The notes: generated by a model from the letters alone, not told the origin. A stretch of 64,000 nt of DNA from an uncultured Alistipes sp. (GCA_910584485.1 CAJUAV010000002.1:189179-253178); one strand, 5' to 3'. Numbered from the stretch's first letter, positions 1-8,943 are shown. Translations and numbers: made by a program.

Positions 1-1
1 C

Positions 2-187
2 CTCTACTCGAAAGCCTACCTCCACCACCTCTGCGTCTGCGGCGAAATGCTCGCCGCCGAAATCGCCTCGCTCCACAACATCGCCTTCTACCTGCGACTG
101 GTGCGCATGGCGCGCGAGCGGATCCTGGCGGGCGATTTCCACGCCTGGAAGGAGCAGATGGTGCAGCGACTGACCCGACGGCTCTAA
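2..187 (+). CDS. tgt: Queuine tRNA-ribosyltransferase, C-terminal end (partial)
   Basis: Open from the window edge to a TAA stop, 61 residues. The sequence reads YSKAYLHHL, then GEMLAAEIASLHNIAFYL, then an Arg-rich tail, which matches the end of bacterial Tgt. Tgt exchanges guanine-34 for a queuine precursor in tRNAs with GUN anticodons. The zinc-binding and catalytic parts lie outside the window. The stop is 14 nt before the next gene, so the two are probably co-transcribed. The family call rests on this short conserved tail alone. Confidence 0.8.
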   Translation, partial: LYSKAYLHHLCVCGEMLAAEIASLHNIAFYLRLVRMARERILAGDFHAWKEQMVQRLTRRL

Positions 188-201
188 CACAAGAACGACG
201 C

Positions 202-1326
202 ATGGAAACGAACGGAAAACAGCCTCAATTCGGGTTCCCGGGATTCAAGATCCTCGATCGCTACATCCTGGGCAAATTCCTGGCGACCTTCTTTTTCGCC
301 ATCGCGATGATCATCGTGATCGTCGTCCTGTTCGACTACGTGGAGAAGATCGACGATTTCACCGAGCTGCACGCCCCCCTCTCGAAGGTGATCTTCGACT
401 ATTACCTGAATTTCATCCCCTATTTCGCCAACCAGTTCTGCAGCCTCTTCACCTTCATCGCCTGCATCTTCTTCACCTCGAAGCTGGCCTACCAGACCGA
501 AATCGTGGCGATGCTCTCGGGCGGCATGTCGTTCCGGCGCCTCATGTGGCCCTATTTCCTCGGGGCGCTCATCATCAGCACCTTCTCGCTCTCGCTCAAC
601 CTCTGGCTGATCCCCATCACGCAGCAGAAGATCGTCGCCTTCGAACAGCAGTACATCAAACGGCGCCACAACATCCAGTTCGACCGCCACATCTACCGCC
701 AGATCGAACCGGGCGTCTTCGCCTACATCCGCGGCTACCAGAGTACGACCAAACGCGCCTCGTTCTTCGCCCTCGAACGCTACGACGGCGGTACGATGAT
801 CTGCTCGCTGGAGGCGGCCGACGTCACCTTCGACCCCGAGACGAAACGCTGGTCGGCCCCGCGCTACACCACGCGGTCGTTCGATTCGCTCGAGATGGAG
901 ACTTTCGCCCGCTTCCGCAACCTCGACACGCTCATCAACCTCGAAGAGGAGGAGCTCGGCCGCGTCAACGAACTCATCAAGACGATGAACATCCACGACC
1001 TGAACGAGTTCCTCGACCAGCAGCGCGCCAAGGGCTCCGACTCGATCAACATCATCCAGGTCGAGCAGCACGCCCGCTACGCCTACCCGATCGGCGTCTT
1101 CATCCTCACGCTGATCGGCGTCTCGCTCTCCTCGCGCAAGGTGCGCGGCGGCACGGGCCTCCACATCGGCATCGGCATCGCCCTCTGCTTCTCCTACATC
1201 CTCTTCTACCGCTTCTTCGAAGAGTTCGCCAAGAGCGGTTCGCTGCCCCCCGGGCTGGCGATCTGGCTGCCGAACCTCATCTACCTCGTCATCGCCGTCT
1301 ACCTCTATCGGAAGGCGCCGAAATAA
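202..1326 (+). CDS. LptF/LptG (YjgP/YjgQ) family lipopolysaccharide export permease
   Basis: 374 residues, inner-membrane protein. Three membrane segments lie in the N-terminal third (about residues 25-45, 65-90, 113-138), then a periplasmic beta-rich domain (about 140-285), then three more segments near the C-terminus. This is the standard topology of LptF/LptG, which extract lipopolysaccharide from the inner membrane together with the LptB ATPase. The start near FKILDRYILGKFL is typical. Many Bacteroidota carry two paralogs; which one this is cannot be told from one sequence. It sits between tgt and the PASTA gene with gaps of 14 and 16 nt, suggesting one operon. Confidence 0.9.
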   Translation: METNGKQPQFGFPGFKILDRYILGKFLATFFFAIAMIIVIVVLFDYVEKIDDFTELHAPLSKVIFDYYLNFIPYFANQFCSLFTFIACIFFTSKLAYQTEIVAMLSGGMSFRRLMWPYFLGALIISTFSLSLNLWLIPITQQKIVAFEQQYIKRRHNIQFDRHIYRQIEPGVFAYIRGYQSTTKRASFFALERYDGGTMICSLEAADVTFDPETKRWSAPRYTTRSFDSLEMETFARFRNLDTLINLEEEELGRVNELIKTMNIHDLNEFLDQQRAKGSDSINIIQVEQHARYAYPIGVFILTLIGVSLSSRKVRGGTGLHIGIGIALCFSYILFYRFFEEFAKSGSLPPGLAIWLPNLIYLVIAVYLYRKAPK

Positions 1327-1342
1327 CCCTGTCCCGACATCC

Positions 1343-2305
1343 ATGAAAAAACCTGTCCGCAACAACACCCTTTGGACGACGATCCGCGGCAACCGTCTCG
1401 CGACGAACCTGCTGGCGATCGTCGGCCTGCTCGTCGCGCTGGCCCTCGCGGCCCATCTCCTCATGCAGCTCGGCACGCGCCACGGCGCCCGCCGCACGGT
1501 GCCCGATTTCGCGGGCATCCGCCTCGACGACGCCCTGCGGCTGGCTGCCCGCAACGACCTGCGGCTGCACGTCAACGACTCGCTCTTCGTCCCCGCCTAC
1601 GAGGGGGGCATCGTCCTCGACCAGCTGCCCGAACAGGGGGTCGAGGTCAAGCCCGGCCGCATGGTCTACGTCACGATCAACTCCTTCCGACAGAAGCGCG
1701 TACCGATCCCCTACGTGGCGGGCCGTTCGCTGCGGCAGGCGAAGAACATGCTCGAAATCGCGGGGCTGGAGATCGCCGAGCTGGTCTATCGTCCCGACCT
1801 GGCGACCAACTACGTGCTGGCCGAGTTCTTCGGCCGCGACTCGATCCGTCCGAACGAAACCGTCGAGGCCGAAATCGGCTCGGGCATCACGCTCCACGTA
1901 GGGGTCGAGGAGGGGCAGCAGCTGACGGCCGTGCCGCAGATCGTCGGCCTCGGTCTGACGGAGGCCAAGGGCCGCCTGTGGGAGTCGGGCCTCAACGTCG
2001 GCTCGGTCACCTTCGACGAGGGGATCAACCTCTTCAACCGCAAAGAGGCACGCGTATGCCGTCAGGGCATCGGCGCCGAGCAGGCCGCGACGCTCGGATC
2101 GAAGGTTTCGATGCACCTGACGCTCGACCGCGAGCTGGTGGCCCGCGAGCGCGAGGAGGCCGAGAAGCAGGCCCGCGCCGCAGCGGCCGAACGGCTCGCC
2201 GCCGAACAGGAGGCGGCCGAGGAGGCCGCACGCGCCGCCCTCGAAGCACGCAGCGGCGAGCACGCTGCGGAGGAGAGCCCGTCGAACGACGAATTTTTCG
2301 AATGA
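1343..2305 (+). CDS. PASTA domain-containing membrane-anchored protein
   Basis: 320 residues. A short cytoplasmic N-terminus precedes one membrane segment (about residues 20-42, LLAIVGLLVALALAAHLL). Three PASTA repeats follow (about 50-115, 117-188, 190-260), each with the typical VPDFAGIRLDDAL or VPQIVGLGLTEAK pattern. The tail (about 265-320) is Ala/Glu-rich and probably helical. In other phyla PASTA domains bind peptidoglycan or beta-lactams; here no kinase or transpeptidase domain is attached, so the role is open. The stop codon overlaps the rluD start by 4 bp (ATGA), indicating translational coupling. Confidence 0.85.
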   Translation: MKKPVRNNTLWTTIRGNRLATNLLAIVGLLVALALAAHLLMQLGTRHGARRTVPDFAGIRLDDALRLAARNDLRLHVNDSLFVPAYEGGIVLDQLPEQGVEVKPGRMVYVTINSFRQKRVPIPYVAGRSLRQAKNMLEIAGLEIAELVYRPDLATNYVLAEFFGRDSIRPNETVEAEIGSGITLHVGVEEGQQLTAVPQIVGLGLTEAKGRLWESGLNVGSVTFDEGINLFNRKEARVCRQGIGAEQAATLGSKVSMHLTLDRELVAREREEAEKQARAAAAERLAAEQEAAEEAARAALEARSGEHAAEESPSNDEFFE

Positions 2306-3402
2306 TGGAGGCCCCTTTCACCCGACCGCAACCCGCAGCGGCTCCGACCGACGAGGAGCTCGATCCGCTCTTCGACGGCGAGGGCAGCGAGGAGGACGAC
2401 GAAGGGTCGGGCCTCTACGAACACTTCAGCGTCACGGTCGACAAGGGACAGACGCTGCTGCGCCTCGACAAGTTTCTGACGGCGCGCATGGAGCGTTCGT
2501 CGCGCAACCGCATCCAGGCGGCGATCGACTCGGGCAACGTGCTGGTGAACGACCGCCCGACCAAGTCGAGCTACAAAGTCAAGCCGCTGGACCGCATCCG
2601 ACTGGTGATGCCCTATCCGCAGCGCGAGCACTCGCTCGTGCCGCAGCCCATTCCGCTCGAAATTCCCTACGAGGACGACGATCTGCTGCTGGTGAACAAG
2701 CCCGCGGGGATGGTGGTCCACCCGGGCGTGGGCAACCACGACGGGACGCTGGTCAACGCCCTGCTCTACCACCTCGGAGGTCCCGATGCGACGGCGGCCG
2801 ACGAATCGCGTGCGGGGCTCGTCCACCGCATCGACAAGGATACGTCGGGGCTGCTCGTGATCGCCAAGAACGACGAAGCGCATGCCCGACTGGCGAAGCA
2901 GTTCTTCGACCACTCGATCTACCGCCGTTACGTGGCGCTCGTCTGGGGCGATTTCGCCGAGGACGAGGGGACCATCACGGGCCACATCGGCCGTTCGCCG
3001 CGCGACCGCCAGAAGATGTACGTCTTCGAGGACGGTTCGCAGGGCAAACACGCCGTGACGCACTGGCGCGTGCTGCGCCGCTACGGATACGTGACCCTCA
3101 TCGAATGCCGCCTGGAAACGGGCCGCACGCACCAGATCCGCGTCCATCTCTCGTGGCAGGGCCATCCCCTCTTCAACGATGCCCGCTACGGCGGCGACCG
3201 CATCCTGAAGGGGACCACCTTCGCCAAATACCGTCAATTCATCGAGAACTGTTTCGAACTCATCCCACGGCAGGCGCTGCACGCCAAGTCGCTCGGTTTC
3301 ATCCATCCGACGACGGGCCGCGAACTGCTCTTCGACAGCGAGCTGCCCGACGATCTGCGCGCCGTGCTGGCCAAGTGGGACAGCTACGCCGCCGAGCGGT
3401 AG
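2302..3402 (+). CDS. rluD: RluD-family 23S rRNA pseudouridine synthase
   Basis: 366 residues. An acidic N-terminal stretch (about 1-45) precedes an S4 RNA-binding domain (about 50-110, LLRLDKFLTARM) and the RluA-type catalytic domain. The catalytic Asp lies in HRIDKDTSGLLVIAKN (about 173-188), and ETGRTHQIRVHL is the conserved C-terminal motif. RluD isomerises uridines in helix 69 of 23S rRNA. The frame is open further upstream, but the ATG overlapping the PASTA stop gives a normal length and a coupled start. The paralogs RluA/RluC cannot be fully excluded; the S4 domain and gene context favour RluD. Confidence 0.9.
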   Translation: MMEAPFTRPQPAAAPTDEELDPLFDGEGSEEDDEGSGLYEHFSVTVDKGQTLLRLDKFLTARMERSSRNRIQAAIDSGNVLVNDRPTKSSYKVKPLDRIRLVMPYPQREHSLVPQPIPLEIPYEDDDLLLVNKPAGMVVHPGVGNHDGTLVNALLYHLGGPDATAADESRAGLVHRIDKDTSGLLVIAKNDEAHARLAKQFFDHSIYRRYVALVWGDFAEDEGTITGHIGRSPRDRQKMYVFEDGSQGKHAVTHWRVLRRYGYVTLIECRLETGRTHQIRVHLSWQGHPLFNDARYGGDRILKGTTFAKYRQFIENCFELIPRQALHAKSLGFIHPTTGRELLFDSELPDDLRAVLAKWDSYAAER

Positions 3403-3480
3403 CGGGGTGCAGGCAGGAGCGCACGCCCCTCGCCTGCCCGTGCACTCCACTTCTCCGACCAACCCTCCGAAAAAAACGAC

Positions 3481-3510
3481 AACGGCGGCCGCATCCGAGC
3501 GGCCGCCGTT
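3481..3510. terminator. Bidirectional terminator between rluD and the M16 peptidase gene
   Basis: A perfect 12-bp GC-rich stem (AACGGCGGCCGC and its complement) closes a 6-nt loop between two convergent genes. An A-rich run lies on the left, which becomes a T-run for the minus strand, so it probably ends transcription from both sides. Confidence 0.8.
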
Positions 3511-3534
3511 GAACGGTTCGGTATCTTCAGCGGA

Positions 3535-6435
3535 TCAATAGCCGAAGAGCTCCTCCTGCGAGACGGTCTTGATCGGACCGAGCGTCTTCAGGTAGTTCAG
3601 GTCGAGGTCCTTGATATCGCCCAGAATGCCATAGACGTAGGGACGATCCTTCACCCACTGCTGCTGCACGGCTTTCACGTCGTCGAGCGTCATCGACTGC
3701 ACCTCGTCGAAGACGCGGCGGTTGCGATCCTGATCGAGGCCGAGGTGGCGCAGACGGATGAAGCTGTAGAGGATGCTTTCACGCGTCGTACGCTCCGTAC
3801 GCAGGCGCGAGAGCAGCCCCTCCTTGGCGATGGCGAAGGCGGCCTCCGATTCGGGCATGTCGTTGATGATCTCGTCAAATGCCTCGACGGCCTGCTGCAT
3901 CTTGTCGTTCTGCGTCGCGATGAAGGCCACGTAACGGTAGTCGCCCTCGTCGTGGATCGGCATGGCAAGCGCCGTCCAGGCCGAATAGGCCAGCCCGCGC
4001 GCCTCGCGCATCTCCTGGAACACCACCGAGTTCATGCCGCCGCCGAAATACTCGTTGTAGAGCGTGATCGCGGGGTCGTTTTTCACGTCGAACTTTTCGC
4101 CGCGGTTCGAGTACTGGTAGTAGTAGAGCTGCTTGGCATCGTACTGCGCCAGCACCACTTCGTTGCGCTCCGTGCGCAGCGGCGCAGCGTATTTGGGCTC
4201 CAGCGACTCGAGCTCGTCGGCCGTCCGATGGTGGGCGGCCAGCGCCTCCTTGAACGATGCCTCGTCGGCGGGACCGTAGTAGAGCACCTCGTGCTGCTTG
4301 TTCAGCAGATCGCGGACCTTGCCGAGGAGCTCCTCGGAGGTCAGCTGCTGCAGCGCCGCATTCGTCAGCGTCGTGCGGGCCACGAACTCCTTGCCGTAGA
4401 TAAGGTAGTTTTGCAGCGCGCCGAAGCAGCGCGCCTGGCTCAATTTGGCATCCGCGCGGCTCTTGAGCATGTCGGCCTTGAGGTTGGCGAGCACCGCCTC
4501 GTTCGGCACAGCGTTCCGCAGCAGATCATCGACGATGTCGAGTGCCTTGCCCATGTTTTCGGTCAGACCCGAAATGCGGATCGAGCACTGGTTGGCGCCC
4601 GCACCCGTGCCGAACTCGCAGGCCAGCCCGTACATCTCCGAGGCGATCTGCTCGGCGCTCTTCGAGGGCGTGCCGAGGTACTCGAGGTAGCTGAAGGCCA
4701 GATTCAGGGCGGGGTCGTCCTCCGTGCCGCGGTTGAAGAGGTAGGTAAGCGAGAAGAGGTCGTTCGTCTCGTTCTTCTTGTAGAGCACGTGGATGCCAGG
4801 GCGGGCGTCGAACTGCGCCATTTCGGTCGCGTAGTCCACGAAGACGGGCTCGACGGGCTTCACCTGCGCAGCCTTCACCTCGGAGAGGAAGGCGCTCTGG
4901 TTGTCGCGGTTCGTCACGATCGGGGTGATCTTCGGCGCGGCGATCTTCTGCTCGTTGAGATCCTTGCCCTCGCGCTTGTAGATGATGGCGTAGCTCTCGG
5001 GGCCCAGGTATTTGTTGGCCCAGTCGACCACATCCTGCTTGGTCACCTTCGACAGACGGTCGAGCTGCGCCACCTCGTCGGCCCAGTCGGTGCCGTTGAT
5101 GAACGACTGCACGTAGAGATCGGCACGGCCCGAGTTCTCCTCGTAGGTCGACATCTGGTACTTCTTGAACTGGTTGATCGTGGCGGCGAGCAGCTGTTCG
5201 TCGAAATCGCCCGCGCGCAGCTTGGCCACCTCGGCCAGCAGCAGGTCGCGGACCTCCTCGAGCGACTGGCCGCTCTTCGGACGACCTGCAGCGAGGAAGG
5301 TGCCGTAGTCGGGCTGCGACGAGGCATAGGCATAGCACGAGAGCACTTTCTGCTGCTGGTTCAGATCGAGGTCGATCAGACCGGCCTGCCCGTTGTAGAG
5401 CACCTGGCCGACGATCTGCGCCACGTCGTTCGACGGATCGGCAGCCCCCGGCAGGCGCCAGCCGAGCATCACGTTGGCGGCCTCCAGACCGTAAACCTCC
5501 TTCACGACGGGAGCGGTGATCGGCTCCTCGGCGGGGAAATCGAGCTTCGGCAGCGCGGGGTTGGGCTCCATGTCGCCGAAATACTTGTCGATCGTGGCGA
5601 TCATCGCCTCGGGATCGAAATCGCCCGAGAGGCAGACGGCCATGTTGTTGGGGACGTAATAGGTCTTGTGGTAGTTCTTGACGTTCGTGATCGAGGGATT
5701 CTTCAGGTGCTCCTGCGTACCCAGGACGGTCTGCGTGCCGTAGGGATGGTGCGGGAAGAGCGCCGCGTCGAGGGCCTCCCAGACCTTTCGGCTGTCGCGC
5801 GTGAGGGACATGTTCTTCTCCTCGTAGATCGTTTCGAGCTCGGTGTGGAAGCCGCGGATCACGGGGTGCTTGAAGCGGTCGGCCTGAATCTTCGCCCAGT
5901 TGTCGATCTGGTTCGAGGGGATATCCTCGACGTAGACGGTCATGTCCTGCGAGGTATAGGCATTCGTCCCGTTGGCGCCGATGGCGGCCATGAGCTTGTC
6001 GTACTCGTTCGGGATGGCGATTTTCGAAGCCTCGTAGCTGATCGAGTCGATGCGGTGGTAGATCGCCTTGCGCTCGGCCTCGTCGGTCGTGCGGCGATAG
6101 ACCTCGAAGAGCTGTTCGATTTCGTCGAGCAGCGGTTTTTCGGCCGCGTAGTCCGACGTACCGAACTGCTCGGTACCCTTGAACATGAGGTGTTCGAAAT
6201 AGTGGGCCAGACCGGTCGTCTCGGCGGGATCGTTCTTGCCGCCGACGCGCACGGCGATGTAGGTCTGGATGCGGGGCGTCTCCCGATTGACGGTCATGTA
6301 GACTTTCAGACCGTTGTCGAGGGTGTAGATCCGCGTTTTGAGCGGATCGCCCTCGACCGACTCGTACCTGTACTTGCTGCAGGCCGCGGTCAGCATCGCT
6401 GCGATGAGGACCGCCAGAGTGAGGAATCTTTTCAT
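3535..6435 (-). CDS. M16 family zinc metallopeptidase lipoprotein (double-length)
   Basis: 966 residues from the ATG at 6435. The open frame runs further upstream, but that part overlaps the DUF456 gene in another frame, and this start gives a signal peptide with lipobox (LTAAC, Cys19). The M16 zinc motif HxxEH is present as HYFEH at residues 78-82 (His78, Glu81, His82). The protein holds two insulinase-like halves: an active N-terminal half and a C-terminal half without HxxEH, as in pitrilysin-like and PqqL-like enzymes. It probably degrades peptides in the periplasm or at the outer membrane. It lies 8 nt downstream of the DUF456 gene and is served by the same promoter. Confidence 0.92.
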   Translation of the reverse strand: MKRFLTLAVLIAAMLTAACSKYRYESVEGDPLKTRIYTLDNGLKVYMTVNRETPRIQTYIAVRVGGKNDPAETTGLAHYFEHLMFKGTEQFGTSDYAAEKPLLDEIEQLFEVYRRTTDEAERKAIYHRIDSISYEASKIAIPNEYDKLMAAIGANGTNAYTSQDMTVYVEDIPSNQIDNWAKIQADRFKHPVIRGFHTELETIYEEKNMSLTRDSRKVWEALDAALFPHHPYGTQTVLGTQEHLKNPSITNVKNYHKTYYVPNNMAVCLSGDFDPEAMIATIDKYFGDMEPNPALPKLDFPAEEPITAPVVKEVYGLEAANVMLGWRLPGAADPSNDVAQIVGQVLYNGQAGLIDLDLNQQQKVLSCYAYASSQPDYGTFLAAGRPKSGQSLEEVRDLLLAEVAKLRAGDFDEQLLAATINQFKKYQMSTYEENSGRADLYVQSFINGTDWADEVAQLDRLSKVTKQDVVDWANKYLGPESYAIIYKREGKDLNEQKIAAPKITPIVTNRDNQSAFLSEVKAAQVKPVEPVFVDYATEMAQFDARPGIHVLYKKNETNDLFSLTYLFNRGTEDDPALNLAFSYLEYLGTPSKSAEQIASEMYGLACEFGTGAGANQCSIRISGLTENMGKALDIVDDLLRNAVPNEAVLANLKADMLKSRADAKLSQARCFGALQNYLIYGKEFVARTTLTNAALQQLTSEELLGKVRDLLNKQHEVLYYGPADEASFKEALAAHHRTADELESLEPKYAAPLRTERNEVVLAQYDAKQLYYYQYSNRGEKFDVKNDPAITLYNEYFGGGMNSVVFQEMREARGLAYSAWTALAMPIHDEGDYRYVAFIATQNDKMQQAVEAFDEIINDMPESEAAFAIAKEGLLSRLRTERTTRESILYSFIRLRHLGLDQDRNRRVFDEVQSMTLDDVKAVQQQWVKDRPYVYGILGDIKDLDLNYLKTLGPIKTVSQEELFGY

Positions 6436-6443
6436 ATGAGTTG

Positions 6444-6956
6444 TTAAAAGAGGGATGCGAAACTGTTTTTCAGGGCGGGCCACACGGCACCCAGCACGAC
6501 GGCGAAGATCCAGATCGCCACGAAGAGCTTGAGACCCGTGCCGACGACGAAGGCCAGAAACGAACCGATGCCGCTGCGCAGGGCGCGGGCCGTATCGTGC
6601 TTGTCGCGGGAGAGTTCGCCGAGCACGGCGCCGAAGAAGGGGCCGAAGAGGATGCCGAAGGGCGGAAAGAGGAAGAGCCCCGCGAAGACGCCGACGGTGG
6701 CGCCGACGGCCCCCGCGCGCGAGCCGCCGAAACGGCGGGTCATCCAGGCGGGGAGGTAGAAATCGGCGGCCATGACGGCCAGCGAAGCGAAGCCCCACAC
6801 GACGAGCGACGCGGTGTCGATCGCGGCGAAATCGGTGCAGGCGACGGCCAACAACCCCAAATAGCTCAACACGTTGCCCGGCACGGCGGGCACGAGACAG
6901 CCGACGATGCCGAGCACCGCCAGCAGAAATGCCGATATGGCCAGAAAGATGTCCAT
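6444..6956 (-). CDS. DUF456 family membrane protein
   Basis: 170 residues, almost entirely hydrophobic, with Gly-rich membrane helices typical of DUF456 (AVLGIVGCLVPAVPG near the N-terminus and a Gly/Phe-rich FPPFGILFGPFFGAVLGEL segment near residues 95-115). Function is unknown in this family. It is the first gene of a two-gene minus-strand unit with the M16 peptidase, with a good promoter about 50 nt upstream. The glycine-rich helices recall glycine-zipper proteins, but no activity can be assigned. Confidence 0.85.
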   Translation of the reverse strand: MDIFLAISAFLLAVLGIVGCLVPAVPGNVLSYLGLLAVACTDFAAIDTASLVVWGFASLAVMAADFYLPAWMTRRFGGSRAGAVGATVGVFAGLFLFPPFGILFGPFFGAVLGELSRDKHDTARALRSGIGSFLAFVVGTGLKLFVAIWIFAVVLGAVWPALKNSFASLF

Positions 6957-7003
6957 TGCCTAACCTGCGGACCGCGAGAGAGAAAACAAGCGATCCGACT
7001 TTG

Positions 7004-7035
7004 CAAAAATAGTACAATTAATCCGAATATGCAAA
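7004..7035 (-). promoter_or_regulatory. Bacteroidota-type promoter for the DUF456-M16 unit
   Basis: Read on the minus strand: TTTG (7035-7032), 20 nt, TATTTTTG (7011-7004). This matches the primary sigma consensus of Bacteroidota (TTTG and TAnnTTTG, about 20 nt apart). The expected start lies near 6998, about 40 nt before the DUF456 ATG. Confidence 0.75.
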
Positions 7036-7114
7036 TAAATGTGTGATCGGACGACCGTTCCGGCTCCTTCGCATCGCCCGTTCGGACGAATTGCGAAAAA
7101 AAGCTCGCGAAAAA

Positions 7115-7145
7115 TTTGGAGAACGAAAAAAAAGAATTACCTTTG
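7115..7145 (+). promoter_or_regulatory. Bacteroidota-type promoter for tRNA-Gly
   Basis: TTTG at 7115-7118, 19 nt, then TACCTTTG at 7138-7145, an exact TAnnTTTG match about 35 nt before the mature tRNA 5' end. Confidence 0.8.
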
Positions 7146-7180
7146 CAACCGCATTCGAGAGGGAATGCGACACACATATT

Positions 7181-7253
7181 GCGGAAATAGCTCAGTTGGT
7201 AGAGCACAACCTTGCCAAGGTTGGGGTCGCGAGTTCGAGTCTCGTTTTCCGCT
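7181..7253 (+). tRNA. tRNA-Gly (anticodon GCC)
   Basis: A 73-nt cloverleaf. The acceptor stem GCGGAAA pairs with TTTCCGC and is followed by discriminator T. The D arm is GCTC/GAGC, the anticodon stem CAACC/GGTTG with loop TTGCCAA (anticodon GCC), and the T arm GCGAG TTCGAGT CTCGT. CCA is not encoded, as usual in Bacteroidota. It has its own promoter and terminator. An integrase remnant lies directly downstream, so its 3' end may have served as an integration site. Confidence 0.97.
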
Positions 7254-7258
7254 CATAA

Positions 7259-7296
7259 GCGAGTGATATTAATAATTATCACTCGCTTTCTTTTTT
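7259..7296 (+). terminator. Rho-independent terminator of tRNA-Gly
   Basis: A perfect 10-bp stem GCGAGTGATA / TATCACTCGC with an 8-nt AT loop is followed by a T-rich run (TTTCTTTTTT). Confidence 0.9.
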
Positions 7297-7744
7297 GCTG
7301 GTGCGAAGTAAAACTCTCCATAATGCCTTTTTCGCATTGTTTTCTGAAGAATGTTTTACAATTTGTTTAACCAAGTTTTACTGCCGTAAAACATCGCTCG
7401 CGCTTGTCCGCATAATGCTGCAACATTATGAACTCCTGCACCAATTCCATTTACAGGAAAGACCGCATCAATCAAAACCGTACCAAGAATATCGACCCGA
7501 ACTTTACCGTCAATTCAATCGCCGCAGCCGCTATGTAAGCACGGGAATCAATATCCCAGTCAACGATTGGGATTTCGCCCCCCAAACCGCCGTTCAGCGA
7601 CGTATTTACGAGCAAATCGAGAAATACGACAAGTGCATCAAACGGCTCGAAGCGTTGGTCGCAACTAGCCCGCTTAAAGTCGTCGTTGGTGTGTTCTGCG
7701 GCCTCCTTCAGACACCTCCCGTTTTGTTTGGTGCTTTAAGCTGA
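7295..7744 (+). pseudogene. Remnant of a tyrosine recombinase (integrase), N-terminal arm-binding part
   Basis: The open frame is 149 codons, but only residues about 68-121 look like a known family. A segment PELYRQFNRRSRYVSTG, followed by INIPVNDWDF and a charged helix (QRRIYEQIEKYDKCIKRLEA), matches the arm-type DNA-binding region of Bacteroidota phage and ICE integrases. The following SAM-like and catalytic domains (R-H-R-Y) are missing; the sequence turns unrelated after about 7660. The part before residue 60 is also not recognisable. Its place just after a tRNA-Gly gene is typical of an integrase beside its att site, so this is read as the stump of a decayed element. Confidence 0.6.
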
Positions 7745-8379
7745 CGACAGATTGTTGAACATCTGCCTTGCGACGGTCAAGGCTGAATAAATCGCTGCAC
7801 TCGGCGCACACGACAGCACGAGGTCGAATTTGTCTGCGGCTCTTTCTGCTCGGTGGCAGGGGCAACACTGGAGGTTGCAGAGACAAGGCCGTTATTTGTT
7901 TGATTTCTGTGATCGTGGCAGCGGGACTGAAATTCACATTCCCATAATTCAAGATGTTTTTAATGTCAACGGCTTCACTGCTTTCGACACAGCAAACATA
8001 TTGTGATTTCGTTCTGTCTTCAAGGAGAAAAAACAGTGCCCCCCTTTTCTTCAGTCGTAAATTGCCGAAAGGATCTGCGAAATTTAGCTCCCTACAATCT
8101 TTCATTATCTCTTTCAGCGGGTCTTCGCGGTCCAAAATGCGGGATTGTCCGTGTAACGGAATATATAGACGATACGGGCGAACAGCAACATCTTGTTGTA
8201 AGACACAAGCGAACTTTTGTGCTGTTTGGGGTTTCCTATCCTCCTGCATCGTTCTAAAGCCGCGGACAACTCCTGCAAGCGTTCTGTAGCGAAATACACC
8301 TATAGGACACTGCGTTCAGAACACCAAAACAGCGAAAGATTATTGATATTATGATTCCTGCTATTCTATGAATTCCCAA
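7745..8379. other. Non-coding or degenerate segment of the tRNA-Gly islet
   Basis: About 635 nt with lower GC than the flanks and no convincing gene. Short overlapping frames exist on both strands (the longest about 190 codons on the minus strand, ending near 7674). None has a clear start with ribosome-binding context or a family I recognise. It is best read as decayed mobile DNA behind the integrase remnant. No second copy of the tRNA 3' end was seen here. Confidence 0.5.
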
Positions 8380-8781
8380 TTATTCCGGCAACTGTCTACG
8401 CAATATATTAAGTTGGGATTGAACTTGAATTAATGCCTCAAATTGAGTTTCCAAACTTTTTATCATTGACATTATGGTGCTTTTTGTCGGATTTAAAGAC
8501 ACAATATTATTCAAAAGTTCATCTGACAAATTCTTCTTGTACGAAGATTTCATTTCTTCAAGATACGCTCCATAAGTTATGTTCGGGAATATTTCACGAT
8601 ACCAGCCATCATATTGGATAATCAAATCTTCCAACTCTTTTTGGACTTGCAACGACAATTTTTGAGTTGTTCTAAATTGGAATTTCAAATGATCTAATTC
8701 TTCACGAGGCTTTGAGAAAAATTGCAATTTGATCGCCCACCCAGCAATTAAAACACTTATAATATCAATAACTATTCCCAT
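8380..8781 (-). CDS. Hypothetical small membrane-anchored coiled-coil protein
   Basis: 133 residues from the ATG at 8781. A start at 8826 is also open, but a TATATTTG promoter box at 8812-8805 lies inside that extension and favours the shorter form. One membrane segment (about residues 3-20, IVIDIISVLIAGWAI) precedes a charged, helix-forming cytoplasmic part rich in Leu, Gln and Lys. No family is recognised. The gene is far more AT-rich than the chromosome around it and lies in the tRNA-Gly islet, so it was probably acquired. A toxin, immunity or phage-related role is possible but not shown. Confidence 0.6.
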   Translation of the reverse strand: MGIVIDIISVLIAGWAIKLQFFSKPREELDHLKFQFRTTQKLSLQVQKELEDLIIQYDGWYREIFPNITYGAYLEEMKSSYKKNLSDELLNNIVSLNPTKSTIMSMIKSLETQFEALIQVQSQLNILRRQLPE

Positions 8782-8804
8782 AATTTTAATACAATAACGA
8801 TTTA

Positions 8805-8812
8805 CAAATATA
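8805..8812 (-). promoter_or_regulatory. Candidate -7 box for the small membrane protein gene
   Basis: TATATTTG on the minus strand, an exact TAnnTTTG match about 24 nt upstream of the ATG at 8781. No clear -33 TTTG is seen at the usual distance. Confidence 0.4.
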
Positions 8813-8880
8813 AGATTTATTTGCAACAGTCCGTATCGACTTTTCCCAAACGTTCAAACCGTTTTTTCACGTCGGCCCGA

Positions 8881-8916
8881 AACGAAAACCGGTTCCGCCC
8901 AACAAGCGGAACCGGT
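8881..8916 (-). terminator. Terminator of the hybrid two-component regulator gene
   Basis: An 11-bp stem ACCGGTTCCGC / GCGGAACCGGT with a 7-nt loop. On the minus strand it is followed by TTTTCGTTT. It lies about 28 nt after the regulator's stop codon. Confidence 0.8.
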
Positions 8917-8943
8917 CTCCTGGCTGCGTGAGGCGGCGGCCGG

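Noticed and set aside
7674..8249. Minus-strand gene of 191 codons in the tRNA-Gly islet
   Set aside because: Part of the translation looks protein-like, but overlapping plus-strand frames are equally open, there is no good start context and no family match, so it is left as degenerate DNA.
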